Part shown: positions 1 through 6,782 of the stretch, piece by piece
Layout of the letters: every line of letters begins with the position of its first letter
Numbering within the stretch: position 1 is the first letter of the stretch
NCBI GenBank assembly: GCA_015485035.1
Contig: WFUI01000192.1
Span: 1 to 6,876 of the forward strand
Direction of reading: 5' to 3'
DNA length: 6,876 bases
Source: Mariprofundus sp.
GTDB taxonomy: Bacteria; Pseudomonadota; Zetaproteobacteria; Mariprofundales; Mariprofundaceae
Translations under genes and position numbers: made by a program
The notes under the pieces: model-generated
Database searches by the model: none
Told to the model about the DNA's origin: nothing
Seen by the model: only the letters and a program-made list of their open reading frames with translations

Positions 1-2
1 GC

Positions 3-1706
3 GATGTATTCGATAATGGCATCGATGGTTTCAAAGGCTTCGCCGAACGTATGAAAAATGTGTTCAAAGATATGCTGGCGGACATGGCTACACTGGCTAT
101 TGCTCGGCCAGTCATTATCCCGATGACAAGCGCATTGGGATCGATGATGGGAGTATCACAGGTTGCCCAGGCTGGAGTTACGCAACAGCTTGGTGGGAAT
201 GCAGTATCAGCAATGACACCGAACTGGTTAGCAACAGGTGCTAATTGGGTAACAACAGGTGTTGGCTATGCAGGGACATATCTTGGTTCGTTGGGTGCTG
301 GAGCGGGTTCCCAGCAGGCGGCTATGTTGGCCGCACAAACAGCAGAATTTGGTCCTGCTGGTGCTGCTGCAACTACAGAGGCATTGGGTGGTATTGGACC
401 ATCTGGTGCAAGTTTAGGAGCAGTGGCTGGTGCAGGTGCATTAGGTGGTGCATTTGGCTATGGGTATTCACGAGGCGACAATCGGGCAACTGCTGCAGGT
501 GCAATTGGTGCTGGAATAGGTATGGCACTTGCTGGCCCTCTTGGTGCAATCGTGGGTGGCGCAATTGGCGGATCAGCATTCGGCAGCAAAACCAGAACAG
601 ATAAACGAGGCGTTGATCTTACTATTGCGGGTACAGATGTGTCTGGTCGTCAGTGGGAAGACAAGTCACGCCGTCGTTCATTCTTCCGGGGGACATCACG
701 CTGGCGAGAGTATGCCGAGCTGGACGGCCAGATACGCAGTCAGATCGAAACGACCTTCTCTACCATTCGTGAATCCGTGTATGAGTTCGGCACCGCGCTG
801 GATCGGGATCTGGTCTCGCGCCTGAATGGTTTCCGCACCAGCTACAGCGGCGAGCTGAAAAACCTGTCTGACTGGATCAGTGGTGTAACCGAAGACATGC
901 TGCGCACGGCCCTGCCGGGGCTGGAGCAGTTCCGCCGAGCGGGCGAAGAAACCCAGGCGGTGGTTCAGCGCCTGAGTCAAACCCTGGGCATGATGGAATC
1001 GTTGACTACCAGCATTGGCTCACAGTTGCGACTCATGCGTGGCGAGTCAACGCCGCTTGATGAGTCAGCTCGCAGCATTCGCAAGCTATGGGACAAACTG
1101 GGCAACACATCTGATATTCAAAAGCGCATCTCGCTGGAAAATGATCTGTACCAGCAGATCATGCAGCGTTATCAGTCTGAAATGTCGATGATCTCGCAGG
1201 TCACCGATGCACTGGGCGCCACGCTAACTAATATTCAGTTTGGCAATCAGACACCCGGCCAGCAATTAAATGCGCTTCAAAGCAGCTTTGAAAGCCTGTT
1301 GCAACAATCGCAAAATCTCGCCGGCACCGAGCTGGCATCCGTTGCTCAGCAGCTCAATCAACTGGCCTCGCCGCTGCTGAACACTGCCCGACAATTATAT
1401 GCATCAGGCGCGGGTTATCAGTCAGCCTATGATCTAATCACCGGCGGTCTGGGTGATGTGCAACAACGATTAATCGCCAGCGGCAATCAAAAGCAGGACC
1501 AGGCTATCACCAACCTTGAGCAGATCAGCCGATTGGTCAACGCAGAAAAAGAAAAGCTTGTGAACAATAGCACGGGCAATACCAGCATTAACCTGAGAAT
1601 CGTCACACCCGATGGTCGTGAGCTTAAACAGGAAACATTGGACGATATTCTGCGCCGTAGTCAGGCCGGTGAGATTGTCATCGATGCACGCGGGGTGGCC
1701 TCATGA
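3..1706 (+). CDS. Phage tail tape-measure protein, C-terminal part (5' end outside window)
   Basis: Partial gene: the frame is open to the left edge, and the codons before the ATG at 51 read as matching protein (DVFDNGIDGFKGFAER), so that ATG is probably internal. About 567 residues are visible. Tape-measure proteins fill the tail tube, set its length and take part in DNA passage through the cell envelope. Visible evidence, numbered from the ATG at 51: an Ala/Met-rich segment with an aromatic-basic start (1-30), typical of the end of the tape-measure hydrophobic region; a Gly/Ala-rich stretch (about 116-178) with glycine-zipper spacing at 149-178, likely membrane-active; a basic aromatic patch (RRRSFFRG, about 207-214); then long Gln/Leu-rich helical, coiled-coil-like sequence to about 500. 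The stop overlaps the next ATG (ATGA). Codon use changes abruptly near 650-715. Position ahead of hub and fibre genes supports the call. The family is inferred from architecture, not from a search. Confidence 0.8.
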   Translation, partial: DVFDNGIDGFKGFAERMKNVFKDMLADMATLAIARPVIIPMTSALGSMMGVSQVAQAGVTQQLGGNAVSAMTPNWLATGANWVTTGVGYAGTYLGSLGAGAGSQQAAMLAAQTAEFGPAGAAATTEALGGIGPSGASLGAVAGAGALGGAFGYGYSRGDNRATAAGAIGAGIGMALAGPLGAIVGGAIGGSAFGSKTRTDKRGVDLTIAGTDVSGRQWEDKSRRRSFFRGTSRWREYAELDGQIRSQIETTFSTIRESVYEFGTALDRDLVSRLNGFRTSYSGELKNLSDWISGVTEDMLRTALPGLEQFRRAGEETQAVVQRLSQTLGMMESLTTSIGSQLRLMRGESTPLDESARSIRKLWDKLGNTSDIQKRISLENDLYQQIMQRYQSEMSMISQVTDALGATLTNIQFGNQTPGQQLNALQSSFESLLQQSQNLAGTELASVAQQLNQLASPLLNTARQLYASGAGYQSAYDLITGGLGDVQQRLIASGNQKQDQAITNLEQISRLVNAEKEKLVNNSTGNTSINLRIVTPDGRELKQETLDDILRRSQAGEIVIDARGVAS

Positions 1707-3190
1707 CAACGCTATCTGATTTGCTAAAACGGCCAGATATGGAAAAGGTGCTGCTAGTTGAAATCGATCCCGATGGGGCGACACCAAACTATCTGTCCGA
1801 CACCGCCTATTTTACTGAGCCGGGCGATGCGCCTGCGGATCAACCTTACTATCCGGTTATTGCTACAGGTGGTGTGCCACGTCTGAAACGTAGCATTCAG
1901 GAGGTCTGGGGTGGACGTTCGGTGGCAACGTGGGGGCCGCTTGTATTGGCCACAGACAAGGTCGATGGCGTTGACCTGTCAACGGCATCCATCCGCGACA
2001 AACGTATGCAGGTGCTGCTCACCGGGCCACGAGGCACGATCCCAAGAGCCGATGCCGCTATCGTTCTCGATGGTATTGTCGGGCAACGTAATGGCAACCC
2101 GGACGAAGGCATCACTATCGAGCTGCTCGACCGACAGGCGCAGTTTAATGACATCGCACTCCCTGCCGCTTTTTATGATGGCACCGAGACCGCATCATTC
2201 CCTGCCGCCAATATCGGTAAACCAAAACCACTATGCCTCGGCAGGTGCCGTAACATCAGCCCGGTTTTAATCGACGCCGCCAACCTTGTTTATCAAGTAA
2301 ACGATGGTGCTATTAGCGATGTCACAGCAGCGTATGATAATGGGATTGCACTGACCAAGGTCGCAGGCGTTCCTGCAGCCGGTGAGTTCAGCGTCGATAC
2401 AGCAGCCGGTACCATCACGCTCGGCAGTTCACCCAGTGGACAGGTAACGGCAGATGTTGAAGGCATGATGGATGGTGCCGCATGGTTAAGTTCTACCACT
2501 CAGATTATTGATTGGCTGGCACGCACCTATGGAGGCGTGGCTGCGCTGGACATTGATATTACCGGTCTGCCAGCCGACACAGTCGGCCTCTATATAAACA
2601 GTAGCCAGAAACTCGCTGATGCCATCACCCAGTTGATGAAGGGCGTACTCGGCTGGTGGGGCTTCTCCCGTCAGAACAAGTTACGCGCACAATTGTTCGA
2701 AGCACCGACTGCAGGTGGTGAAGTCTTTGATGAGACCCGGCAACTTTCAGACATTAAGTGGAAGGAAGAGCCTGAACTCATCTGGGCAGTACCGGCACGC
2801 TATGCGCCAAACTGGACCCGCATCAGTCAGCCCGCTGCAGCGGTCAGCCTCAACTATGCCGCCTGGCTTGCGGGTGATGGTTATGAGTCCCGCATCGAGG
2901 ACAGCACAATCAGCGCAGCTTATCCCTGGGCGGTTGTGTCACGCCGACTGGATACCCTGTTTGATTCACAGGCTGCAGCACAGACGGTGGCCAACCGTGC
3001 ACTGGCCTTATTCGGCACACCCCGCAAACGCACAACGATAACCGTCCCGTTCATCGACCCACCGCTGGAGCTTGGAGCATCAATAACATTAAGCGATGCC
3101 GGTGTGATTGATGGATATCATCTTGTTACTAGCATTGTTGATCGTTGGGATGGTGAGATCCCTCTGGTTGAGCTGGAGGTCTGGGGATGA
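1703..3190 (+). CDS. Putative tail hub / tail-tip structural protein
   Basis: A 495-residue protein starting in an ATGA overlap with the tape-measure stop; a purine-rich GGGGTGG lies just upstream. No enzymatic motif is visible. The N-terminal 150 residues are beta-rich, with an early segment (about 57-90) giving way to a DGIVG/ITIELLDR-type strand pair, as in hub-domain beta barrels. Residues about 200-260 are a variable Gly/Ala/Asp-rich insert. Residues 270-330 are helical. The last 75 residues (a VANRALALFG helix, then ELGASITL, DGYHLVTSIVDRWDG and LVELEVWG) follow the pattern seen at the end of many siphophage and gene-transfer-agent hub proteins. Lying directly after the tape measure and before a fibre gene, it probably forms the ring or hub closing the tail tube. 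Hub is an inference from position and C-terminal pattern; a plainer call is tail protein of unknown exact role. Confidence 0.6.
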   Translation: MTTLSDLLKRPDMEKVLLVEIDPDGATPNYLSDTAYFTEPGDAPADQPYYPVIATGGVPRLKRSIQEVWGGRSVATWGPLVLATDKVDGVDLSTASIRDKRMQVLLTGPRGTIPRADAAIVLDGIVGQRNGNPDEGITIELLDRQAQFNDIALPAAFYDGTETASFPAANIGKPKPLCLGRCRNISPVLIDAANLVYQVNDGAISDVTAAYDNGIALTKVAGVPAAGEFSVDTAAGTITLGSSPSGQVTADVEGMMDGAAWLSSTTQIIDWLARTYGGVAALDIDITGLPADTVGLYINSSQKLADAITQLMKGVLGWWGFSRQNKLRAQLFEAPTAGGEVFDETRQLSDIKWKEEPELIWAVPARYAPNWTRISQPAAAVSLNYAAWLAGDGYESRIEDSTISAAYPWAVVSRRLDTLFDSQAAAQTVANRALALFGTPRKRTTITVPFIDPPLELGASITLSDAGVIDGYHLVTSIVDRWDGEIPLVELEVWG

Positions 3191-4047
3191 GTAATATCAT
3201 GCTGCTCCATGATAATCAGGTCGACCGCGCCGTGGTTGCCGCCTCTAGTGAAGTAGCGACCATGCCGGTCACGAATGTGCAGGATCCACAACGCACCGTC
3301 ATGTATCGCAGCGCGGCCGTTGGTACGCAAACCATTGATATCACCTTGGCGCAGGACGAAGATCAGGTGCAGGCATTTGCCTTGGTCGACCACAATCTGA
3401 CGCTGGCAGGTACTATACAGATACAGGCATGGAGTGATGCGCTGGGTGGGGCAGCTGAGGTCTTAAACGTGACTCTGCAACCCTACCAGCCGACCTATGG
3501 CTATGGCGTGCAGCTTTATGGCGAAGGGCTGTATGGCGGCTATGACATCTATATCAACGGCCTGTCCATCGGCGATGCGCGTGCTGTGTTGCGCCCGATC
3601 TTGATGACACAAATCTCACCCGCGCTCAAAGTGCGTTACTGGCGCATTACCATTAATGATCTGGCATTAACCTATTACCAGATGGGCCGCGTTTACCTCG
3701 GCCCAATCTGGTCACCCACAGTTAATTATTCATTCGGAGCAACCAAGTCCAGACAAAGCCGCACACGCCGCATCGAAGCGCGTGGCGGACAGTATTACGG
3801 CAACCCACGTACCGATCGCACGATACTGCAATTCAGCTTTGACTGGCTGGATGATGCCGACCGTGATCAGCTCTGGATTATCAACATGATCAAGGGCAAA
3901 GAAAACCCATTCATTCTTGTGCAGCGGCCCGTTGGCGGCTATGCACAGGAATCCACCACCTTCTATGGCGTGTTCGACGAGTTAACACTGCAGCAGGTTC
4001 GCGCCAACCAATCGAACTCACCTGTCACATTTGAGGAAGTGCTGTAA
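3187..4047 (+). CDS. Putative tail-tip protein with jelly-roll-like N-terminal half
   Basis: A 286-residue protein. Its ATG overlaps the hub stop (ATGA), and a good Shine-Dalgarno GGAGG at 3175-3179 sits 7 bases upstream. Residues about 12-175 alternate short beta strands in an order like discoidin or galactose-binding-like jelly rolls (ASSEVATMPVTNVQDPQRT, then QTIDITLAQ, then FALVDHNLT with IQIQAWSD). A Tyr/Gly-rich patch (about 104-119) interrupts this and may be a flexible loop. The second half (176-286) has a basic stretch (SRQSRTRRIEARGG) followed by a FSFDWLDDADRDQLW segment and strands. No transmembrane segment or signal peptide is seen. It lies between the hub and fibre genes in a coupled operon, so it probably links fibre to tail tip or binds envelope sugar. 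Sugar binding is inferred from the fold-like pattern only; no ligand residues can be assigned. Confidence 0.5.
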   Translation: MSNIMLLHDNQVDRAVVAASSEVATMPVTNVQDPQRTVMYRSAAVGTQTIDITLAQDEDQVQAFALVDHNLTLAGTIQIQAWSDALGGAAEVLNVTLQPYQPTYGYGVQLYGEGLYGGYDIYINGLSIGDARAVLRPILMTQISPALKVRYWRITINDLALTYYQMGRVYLGPIWSPTVNYSFGATKSRQSRTRRIEARGGQYYGNPRTDRTILQFSFDWLDDADRDQLWIINMIKGKENPFILVQRPVGGYAQESTTFYGVFDELTLQQVRANQSNSPVTFEEVL

Positions 4048-5339
4048 TGGCTGACACACATACTGCGAACTACGGCTTTACTAAGCCCGAGCCTGGCACA
4101 GCAGGCTGGGATGGCAAGCTTAATGCTGATATGGATGCTATCGATACTGAGATACAGAATCGCGCAGATGAGATTGCGATGAAGGCTACCAAACCAGCAA
4201 ACCCTATGGCAAATAATCTAGCCACGCTTGATGGCAACGGTAACTTGATAGATAGCGGAAAACCGTCTGGAATGGTCGTAGGTGCATTTTATGCTCATGA
4301 GGCATCTCCGTCCGACATGACTATTGTAATTGAGGCGGGACGTTTGATGGCATCTGGCTCTCTGGTTGAAATGGGACAGCAGGTGACAACAGCCATCACA
4401 GCTCCAACCACGAACCCTAGAATTGACAGGATTGTTATTGATGAGCAGACCGGTATATATGCAATTGTGCAGGGTGATGAAGCCGCAAGCCCTGTTGCAC
4501 CACCAATTCCATCCGGAACACTGCCAGTTTGTCAGTTTCAGTTGGAGACAAACACAGCCGCTATAACCAATTCAATAATTGTGAATAAGCGCCCAGCTTA
4601 TATAAAACAAAGATTAGATGCTAAAAACCTTCCTTGGTATGACACAGGCTATGAAGCCACAAACATAAACACGATACAATTTTCGGTAGCGGGCGATGTG
4701 ACAGGAGAATTTGTCCTTAGACGGCGAATTAAAATAACTGATTCTGGAGTGGTTACTGGAAACATTTCATCATCAGGCTATTCGGCACCGAATACAACAA
4801 TAACAATTACCCCAGATCCAGGCTCGCCACTCCTTTCTGGCACCATAACAAAAGTGGAGCTTGGTGGCATCACATCGGGTAATCCTTCTGCCCAAATGTA
4901 TGTCAAGCATGAATTCATAAGCTTACCCACATATGTATCTTCAACCTCTATCATTCCGCTAGATGGAACAGTGCCTCAAATAACCGAGGGAACAGAGATA
5001 CTTTCCTATTCGCCAACTGTTGAATACTCAGATTCCTATATTAGGGTGCAGATTGTTGTGCCAGTTGAATCTGCTACTTTTGGCACGATCACTCCAGAAG
5101 GAGCAACTGTAGCACTATTTAAGAATGGCGCAGCAGACGCAATAGCCAGCGCTGTTGTGTACATTCCACAAGGCAAAACTTATGTCGGAGGGGTTGCTAT
5201 ATTGCAATGGGAAGGGGGTGTAGCGGGTGGCGATGTGTTTACTGTCAGATTTGGCCCGGAAGGCTCAAACGCTGTTGCGGTTGGGCAAAATTCATCAAAT
5301 CTGTATTCAATCGCTGCTGATATTTATGTTGGGTCTTAA
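4047..5339 (+). CDS. Tail fibre / receptor-binding protein
   Basis: A 430-residue protein whose ATG lies inside the previous stop (TAATG); GAGGA at 4033-4037 is the ribosome site. Domains visible in order: an N-terminal anchor (about 8-40: NYGFTKPEPG, WDGKLNADMD, AIDTEIQ), common at the start of phage fibres and minor tail proteins; a beta-rich region (about 76-180); a domain about 208-272 with FSVAGDVTGEF, RRRIKIT and SGYSAPNTTITI, a motif set familiar from many tail fibres; and a C-terminal domain (about 300-430) with IPLDGTVPQITEGTEILS, ALFKNG and a GD-V-TVRF strand, matching the TNF/C1q-like jelly roll that ends many receptor-binding fibres. It should trimerise and recognise the host surface. 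The middle is clearly AT-richer than the upstream tail genes and uses codons such as ATA and AGA, consistent with exchange of this module between phages. The receptor is unknown. Confidence 0.8.
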   Translation: MADTHTANYGFTKPEPGTAGWDGKLNADMDAIDTEIQNRADEIAMKATKPANPMANNLATLDGNGNLIDSGKPSGMVVGAFYAHEASPSDMTIVIEAGRLMASGSLVEMGQQVTTAITAPTTNPRIDRIVIDEQTGIYAIVQGDEAASPVAPPIPSGTLPVCQFQLETNTAAITNSIIVNKRPAYIKQRLDAKNLPWYDTGYEATNINTIQFSVAGDVTGEFVLRRRIKITDSGVVTGNISSSGYSAPNTTITITPDPGSPLLSGTITKVELGGITSGNPSAQMYVKHEFISLPTYVSSTSIIPLDGTVPQITEGTEILSYSPTVEYSDSYIRVQIVVPVESATFGTITPEGATVALFKNGAADAIASAVVYIPQGKTYVGGVAILQWEGGVAGGDVFTVRFGPEGSNAVAVGQNSSNLYSIAADIYVGS

Positions 5340-5678
5340 GTGAAAATAGAACACATATCAAAACAGGAAATGCTTAACCGATTCGGGCAGGACTATTTTG
5401 GCGTGACAATCAATGCCGAAACCAGTCCTGAAATTTACATCAGAAACGATTTGCCGAAGATCGTGCAGAAATCCGTTCTTGCCCATGAGAAAGAGCATGC
5501 CAAAAACAAGGGGGGATATGAATGGCAGTCATGGATCGCAGGTTTTAAAGCATCACCCGTTGGATGGGCGCTAAGTGTCATTATGTCGCTACGGTGGTCA
5601 AGGATCAAAATGTACCCGATTCTTACAGCCGCTATCGTCATGGCAATCGGATTCGGTCTTTTGATGCGTTTCGGATAA
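5340..5678 (+). CDS. Small HExxH-motif protein with C-terminal membrane segment
   Basis: A 112-residue protein starting with GTG immediately after the fibre TAA; a weak GGG at 5331-5333 is the only ribosome-site candidate, so translation is probably coupled to the fibre gene. Residue 49-53 is HEKEH, preceded by hydrophobic VLA, the zinc-metallopeptidase HExxH signature; Glu61 in GGYEWQSW, eight residues on, could be a third zinc ligand, as in gluzincins. Residues about 92-108 (MYPILTAAIVMAIGFGLL) form one predicted membrane helix, preceded by basic RWSRIK, suggesting a membrane-anchored protein with the motif on the N-terminal side. There is no signal peptide. The family is not recognised: protease activity is only suggested by the motif, and a short domain with no visible catalytic core beyond the helix could be a degenerate or non-catalytic form. 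Its place after the fibre is compatible with a lysis, superinfection or envelope role. Confidence 0.5.
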   Translation: MKIEHISKQEMLNRFGQDYFGVTINAETSPEIYIRNDLPKIVQKSVLAHEKEHAKNKGGYEWQSWIAGFKASPVGWALSVIMSLRWSRIKMYPILTAAIVMAIGFGLLMRFG

Positions 5679-5686
5679 AAAAAAGA

Positions 5687-5799
5687 GAGGGCGACCGGGT
5701 AGGTGCTACCAACACCTGCCCAGCCCCAGCAAGCAGTGAATAGAGCACTGCGAGCCAACAAAGGCCCTCCCACCGCGTCGACACGGCATGTGGGAGCCT
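5687..5799 (+). ncRNA. Candidate structured RNA or 5' leader element before the methyltransferase gene
   Basis: The gap between the HExxH gene and the methyltransferase is packed with inverted repeats. Hairpin 1 (5697-5721): 9 pairs including one G-U, 7-base loop CTACCAA. Hairpin 2 (5733-5751): GCAGTG and CACTGC, perfect, 7-base loop. Hairpin 3 (5762-5799): AGGC/GCCT plus TCCCAC/GTGGGA, with a 2-base bulge and a 16-base loop. A long-range pairing, GAGGGC (5687-5692) with GCCCTC (5764-5769), would enclose hairpins 1 and 2 but overlaps hairpin 3. CCAACA occurs twice (5709-5714 and 5755-5760). It is followed by an A-rich stretch and a Shine-Dalgarno-like site. No run of T follows any hairpin, so terminators are unlikely. 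Plausible as an mRNA leader, a phage small RNA or a protein-binding site. No known RNA family is recognised. Confidence 0.45.
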
Positions 5800-5820
5800 A
5801 TCACAAAAAACACAAAAAAA

Positions 5821-5826
5821 GTGAGG
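5821..5826 (+). promoter_or_regulatory. Ribosome-binding site deciding the methyltransferase start
   Basis: GTGAGG with a 5-base spacer before the ATG at 5832, right after an A-rich, probably unstructured stretch (5805-5820). It is the only Shine-Dalgarno-like site suited to a methyltransferase start and puts the conserved F-PWMGGK motif near residue 5. An earlier in-frame GTG at 5703 lacks such a site and lies inside hairpin 1. Confidence 0.55.
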
Positions 5827-5831
5827 CTCGC

Positions 5832-6593
5832 ATGAGTAAACCATTTATACCCTGGATGGGCGGAAAAACCCGTCTGGCAGACAAGATTCTACCGCTGTTC
5901 CCGGAGCACACGTGTTATGTCGAGGCATTTGCCGGTGCAGCGGGCCTGTTCTTTAAAAAGGAGCCTAGTAAGGTTGAGGTGCTAAATGATCTCAACGGTG
6001 AGCTGGTCAACCTGTACCGGATACTCCAGCATCATCTTGAAGAGTTTATGAGGCAGTTCAAATGGGCAGTATCCAGCCGCCAGATATTTGAGTGGGAAAA
6101 GGAAAAACGGCCTGAAACCCTTACCGATATCCAGCGAGCAGCCCGGTTCTACTACCTCCAGAAGCTGGCTTTCGGTGCCCGGCCAACTGGCCAAACCTAC
6201 GGCACCGCAGCTACCGCCCCGCCAAGGTTCAATCTGCTGCGAATTGAGGAGGATCTAAGCCAGGCTCACCTCCGGCTGGCGCGGGTCAATATTGAGAATC
6301 TGGACTGGCAAAGCTGCATTGCCCGATATGACCGCCCAGTCACGCTGTTCTACCTTGATCCGCCATACTGGGGCACTGCCGGATATGGCACAGAATTTGG
6401 CCTCGAGCAGTATGAACAGATGGCCGAGTTGGCCCGGACTATCAAAGGTTGGATGGTGATTAGCGTCAATGACCACCCCGAAATGCGGCGAGTGTTCAAA
6501 GGCCTCAGAATCAAGACCGTTCCTATCACTTATACGGTGGGCGGAACCAAGGGCCGCACACAGAAAAAAGAGCTGATAATTCGGAGTTGGTAG
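5832..6593 (+). CDS. DNA adenine N6-methyltransferase, D12 class (Dam family)
   Basis: Transfers a methyl group from S-adenosylmethionine to adenine N6 in a short DNA target. The 253-residue product, from ATG 5832, shows the D12-class order: F5-x-P7-W8-x-G10-G11-K12 at the N-terminus, the SAM-binding motif EAFAGAAGLF (31-40), an LNDLN segment (51-55), the catalytic DPPY at 176-179 followed by WG, a VISVNDH strand (209-215) and KKELIIRSW at the end. Length is at the small end of the Dam family. No restriction endonuclease gene adjoins it, so it is an orphan methyltransferase as is common in prophages, where it may protect phage DNA or alter host gene expression. The target sequence cannot be told from the sequence. 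A longer reading from GTG 5703 would add a Pro/Ala/basic leader overlapping the hairpins and is rejected. It ends 189 bases from the tRNA and may be an end-of-element cargo gene. Confidence 0.9.
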   Translation: MSKPFIPWMGGKTRLADKILPLFPEHTCYVEAFAGAAGLFFKKEPSKVEVLNDLNGELVNLYRILQHHLEEFMRQFKWAVSSRQIFEWEKEKRPETLTDIQRAARFYYLQKLAFGARPTGQTYGTAATAPPRFNLLRIEEDLSQAHLRLARVNIENLDWQSCIARYDRPVTLFYLDPPYWGTAGYGTEFGLEQYEQMAELARTIKGWMVISVNDHPEMRRVFKGLRIKTVPITYTVGGTKGRTQKKELIIRSW

Positions 6594-6670
6594 TGGCTTT
6601 AATGGCCCTTTAGATCGACTCAAAATGGCTGTAAAATGGTTAAAATACGTGTAGCAAACTGACTGTCGTC

Positions 6671-6699
6671 TTGCCTCAAATTGCTCGTCGCGCTACAAT
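6671..6699 (+). promoter_or_regulatory. Weak sigma70-like promoter candidate
   Basis: TTGCCT (6671-6676) and TACAAT (6694-6699) are separated by 17 bases. The -10 matches five of six consensus bases and the -35 four of six. It faces right, antisense into the tRNA, with no gene downstream in the window. An inverted repeat TCGCGC (6688-6693) and GCGCGA (6705-6710) surrounds the -10 box, an operator-like arrangement. This could be chance or a remnant of an attachment-site region promoter. Confidence 0.2.
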
Positions 6700-6710
6700 T
6701 TCAGGCGCGA
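6688..6710. repeat. Inverted repeat flanking the promoter-like -10 box
   Basis: TCGCGC and GCGCGA, exact, with an 11-base spacer containing TACAAT. No run of T follows on either strand, so a terminator role is unlikely. It could be an operator for a regulator or a recombinase arm site. Confidence 0.3.
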
Positions 6711-6782
6711 GCCCCAAAAACATCAATGGAACCAATGCAGGTTTCTGAGGATTACAGCGAAGAATTTCGCGTAATGAGTAAA

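Larger units (their letters stand above)
6594..6782. other. Non-coding junction between methyltransferase and tRNA
   Basis: No plausible gene on either strand. It contains an AT-rich stretch (about 6620-6652), a weak promoter-like element with an inverted repeat (annotated separately) and a short hairpin GCGAA-GAAT-TTCGC (6758-6771). No clear terminator for the methyltransferase mRNA or the tRNA transcript is seen. If the element integrated at the tRNA, this stretch is the terminal non-coding part of the prophage. Confidence 0.4.

Noticed and set aside
51..53. ATG at 51 as the true start of the tape-measure protein
   Set aside because: The frame is open to the left edge and the upstream codons encode sequence that fits the same protein, so the gene starts outside the window.
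245..604. Overlapping + strand frame rich in Cys and Trp inside the tape-measure gene
   Set aside because: Its odd composition is explained by reading Gly/Ala codons out of frame, with no start context.
696..980. - strand frame opposite the tape-measure gene (also those near 1897-2154, 3118-3393, 5435-5773 and 6255-6623)
   Set aside because: All lie opposite well-supported + strand genes, lack ribosome sites and show no recognisable protein features.
5697..5799. Hairpins in the 5679-5831 gap as rho-independent terminators
   Set aside because: No T-run follows any stem on the + strand; on the - strand the T-rich stretch precedes rather than follows the hairpin.
5703..5831. N-terminal extension of the methyltransferase from GTG 5703
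   Set aside because: The extra 43 residues are Pro/Ala/basic filler not seen in the family, the GTG has no ribosome site and lies within hairpin 1, and ATG 5832 has a Shine-Dalgarno-like GTGAGG and starts just before the first conserved motif.
6758..6771. Hairpin GCGAA-GAAT-TTCGC as terminator for the tRNA transcript
   Set aside because: Only five pairs and no T-run after it on the - strand.
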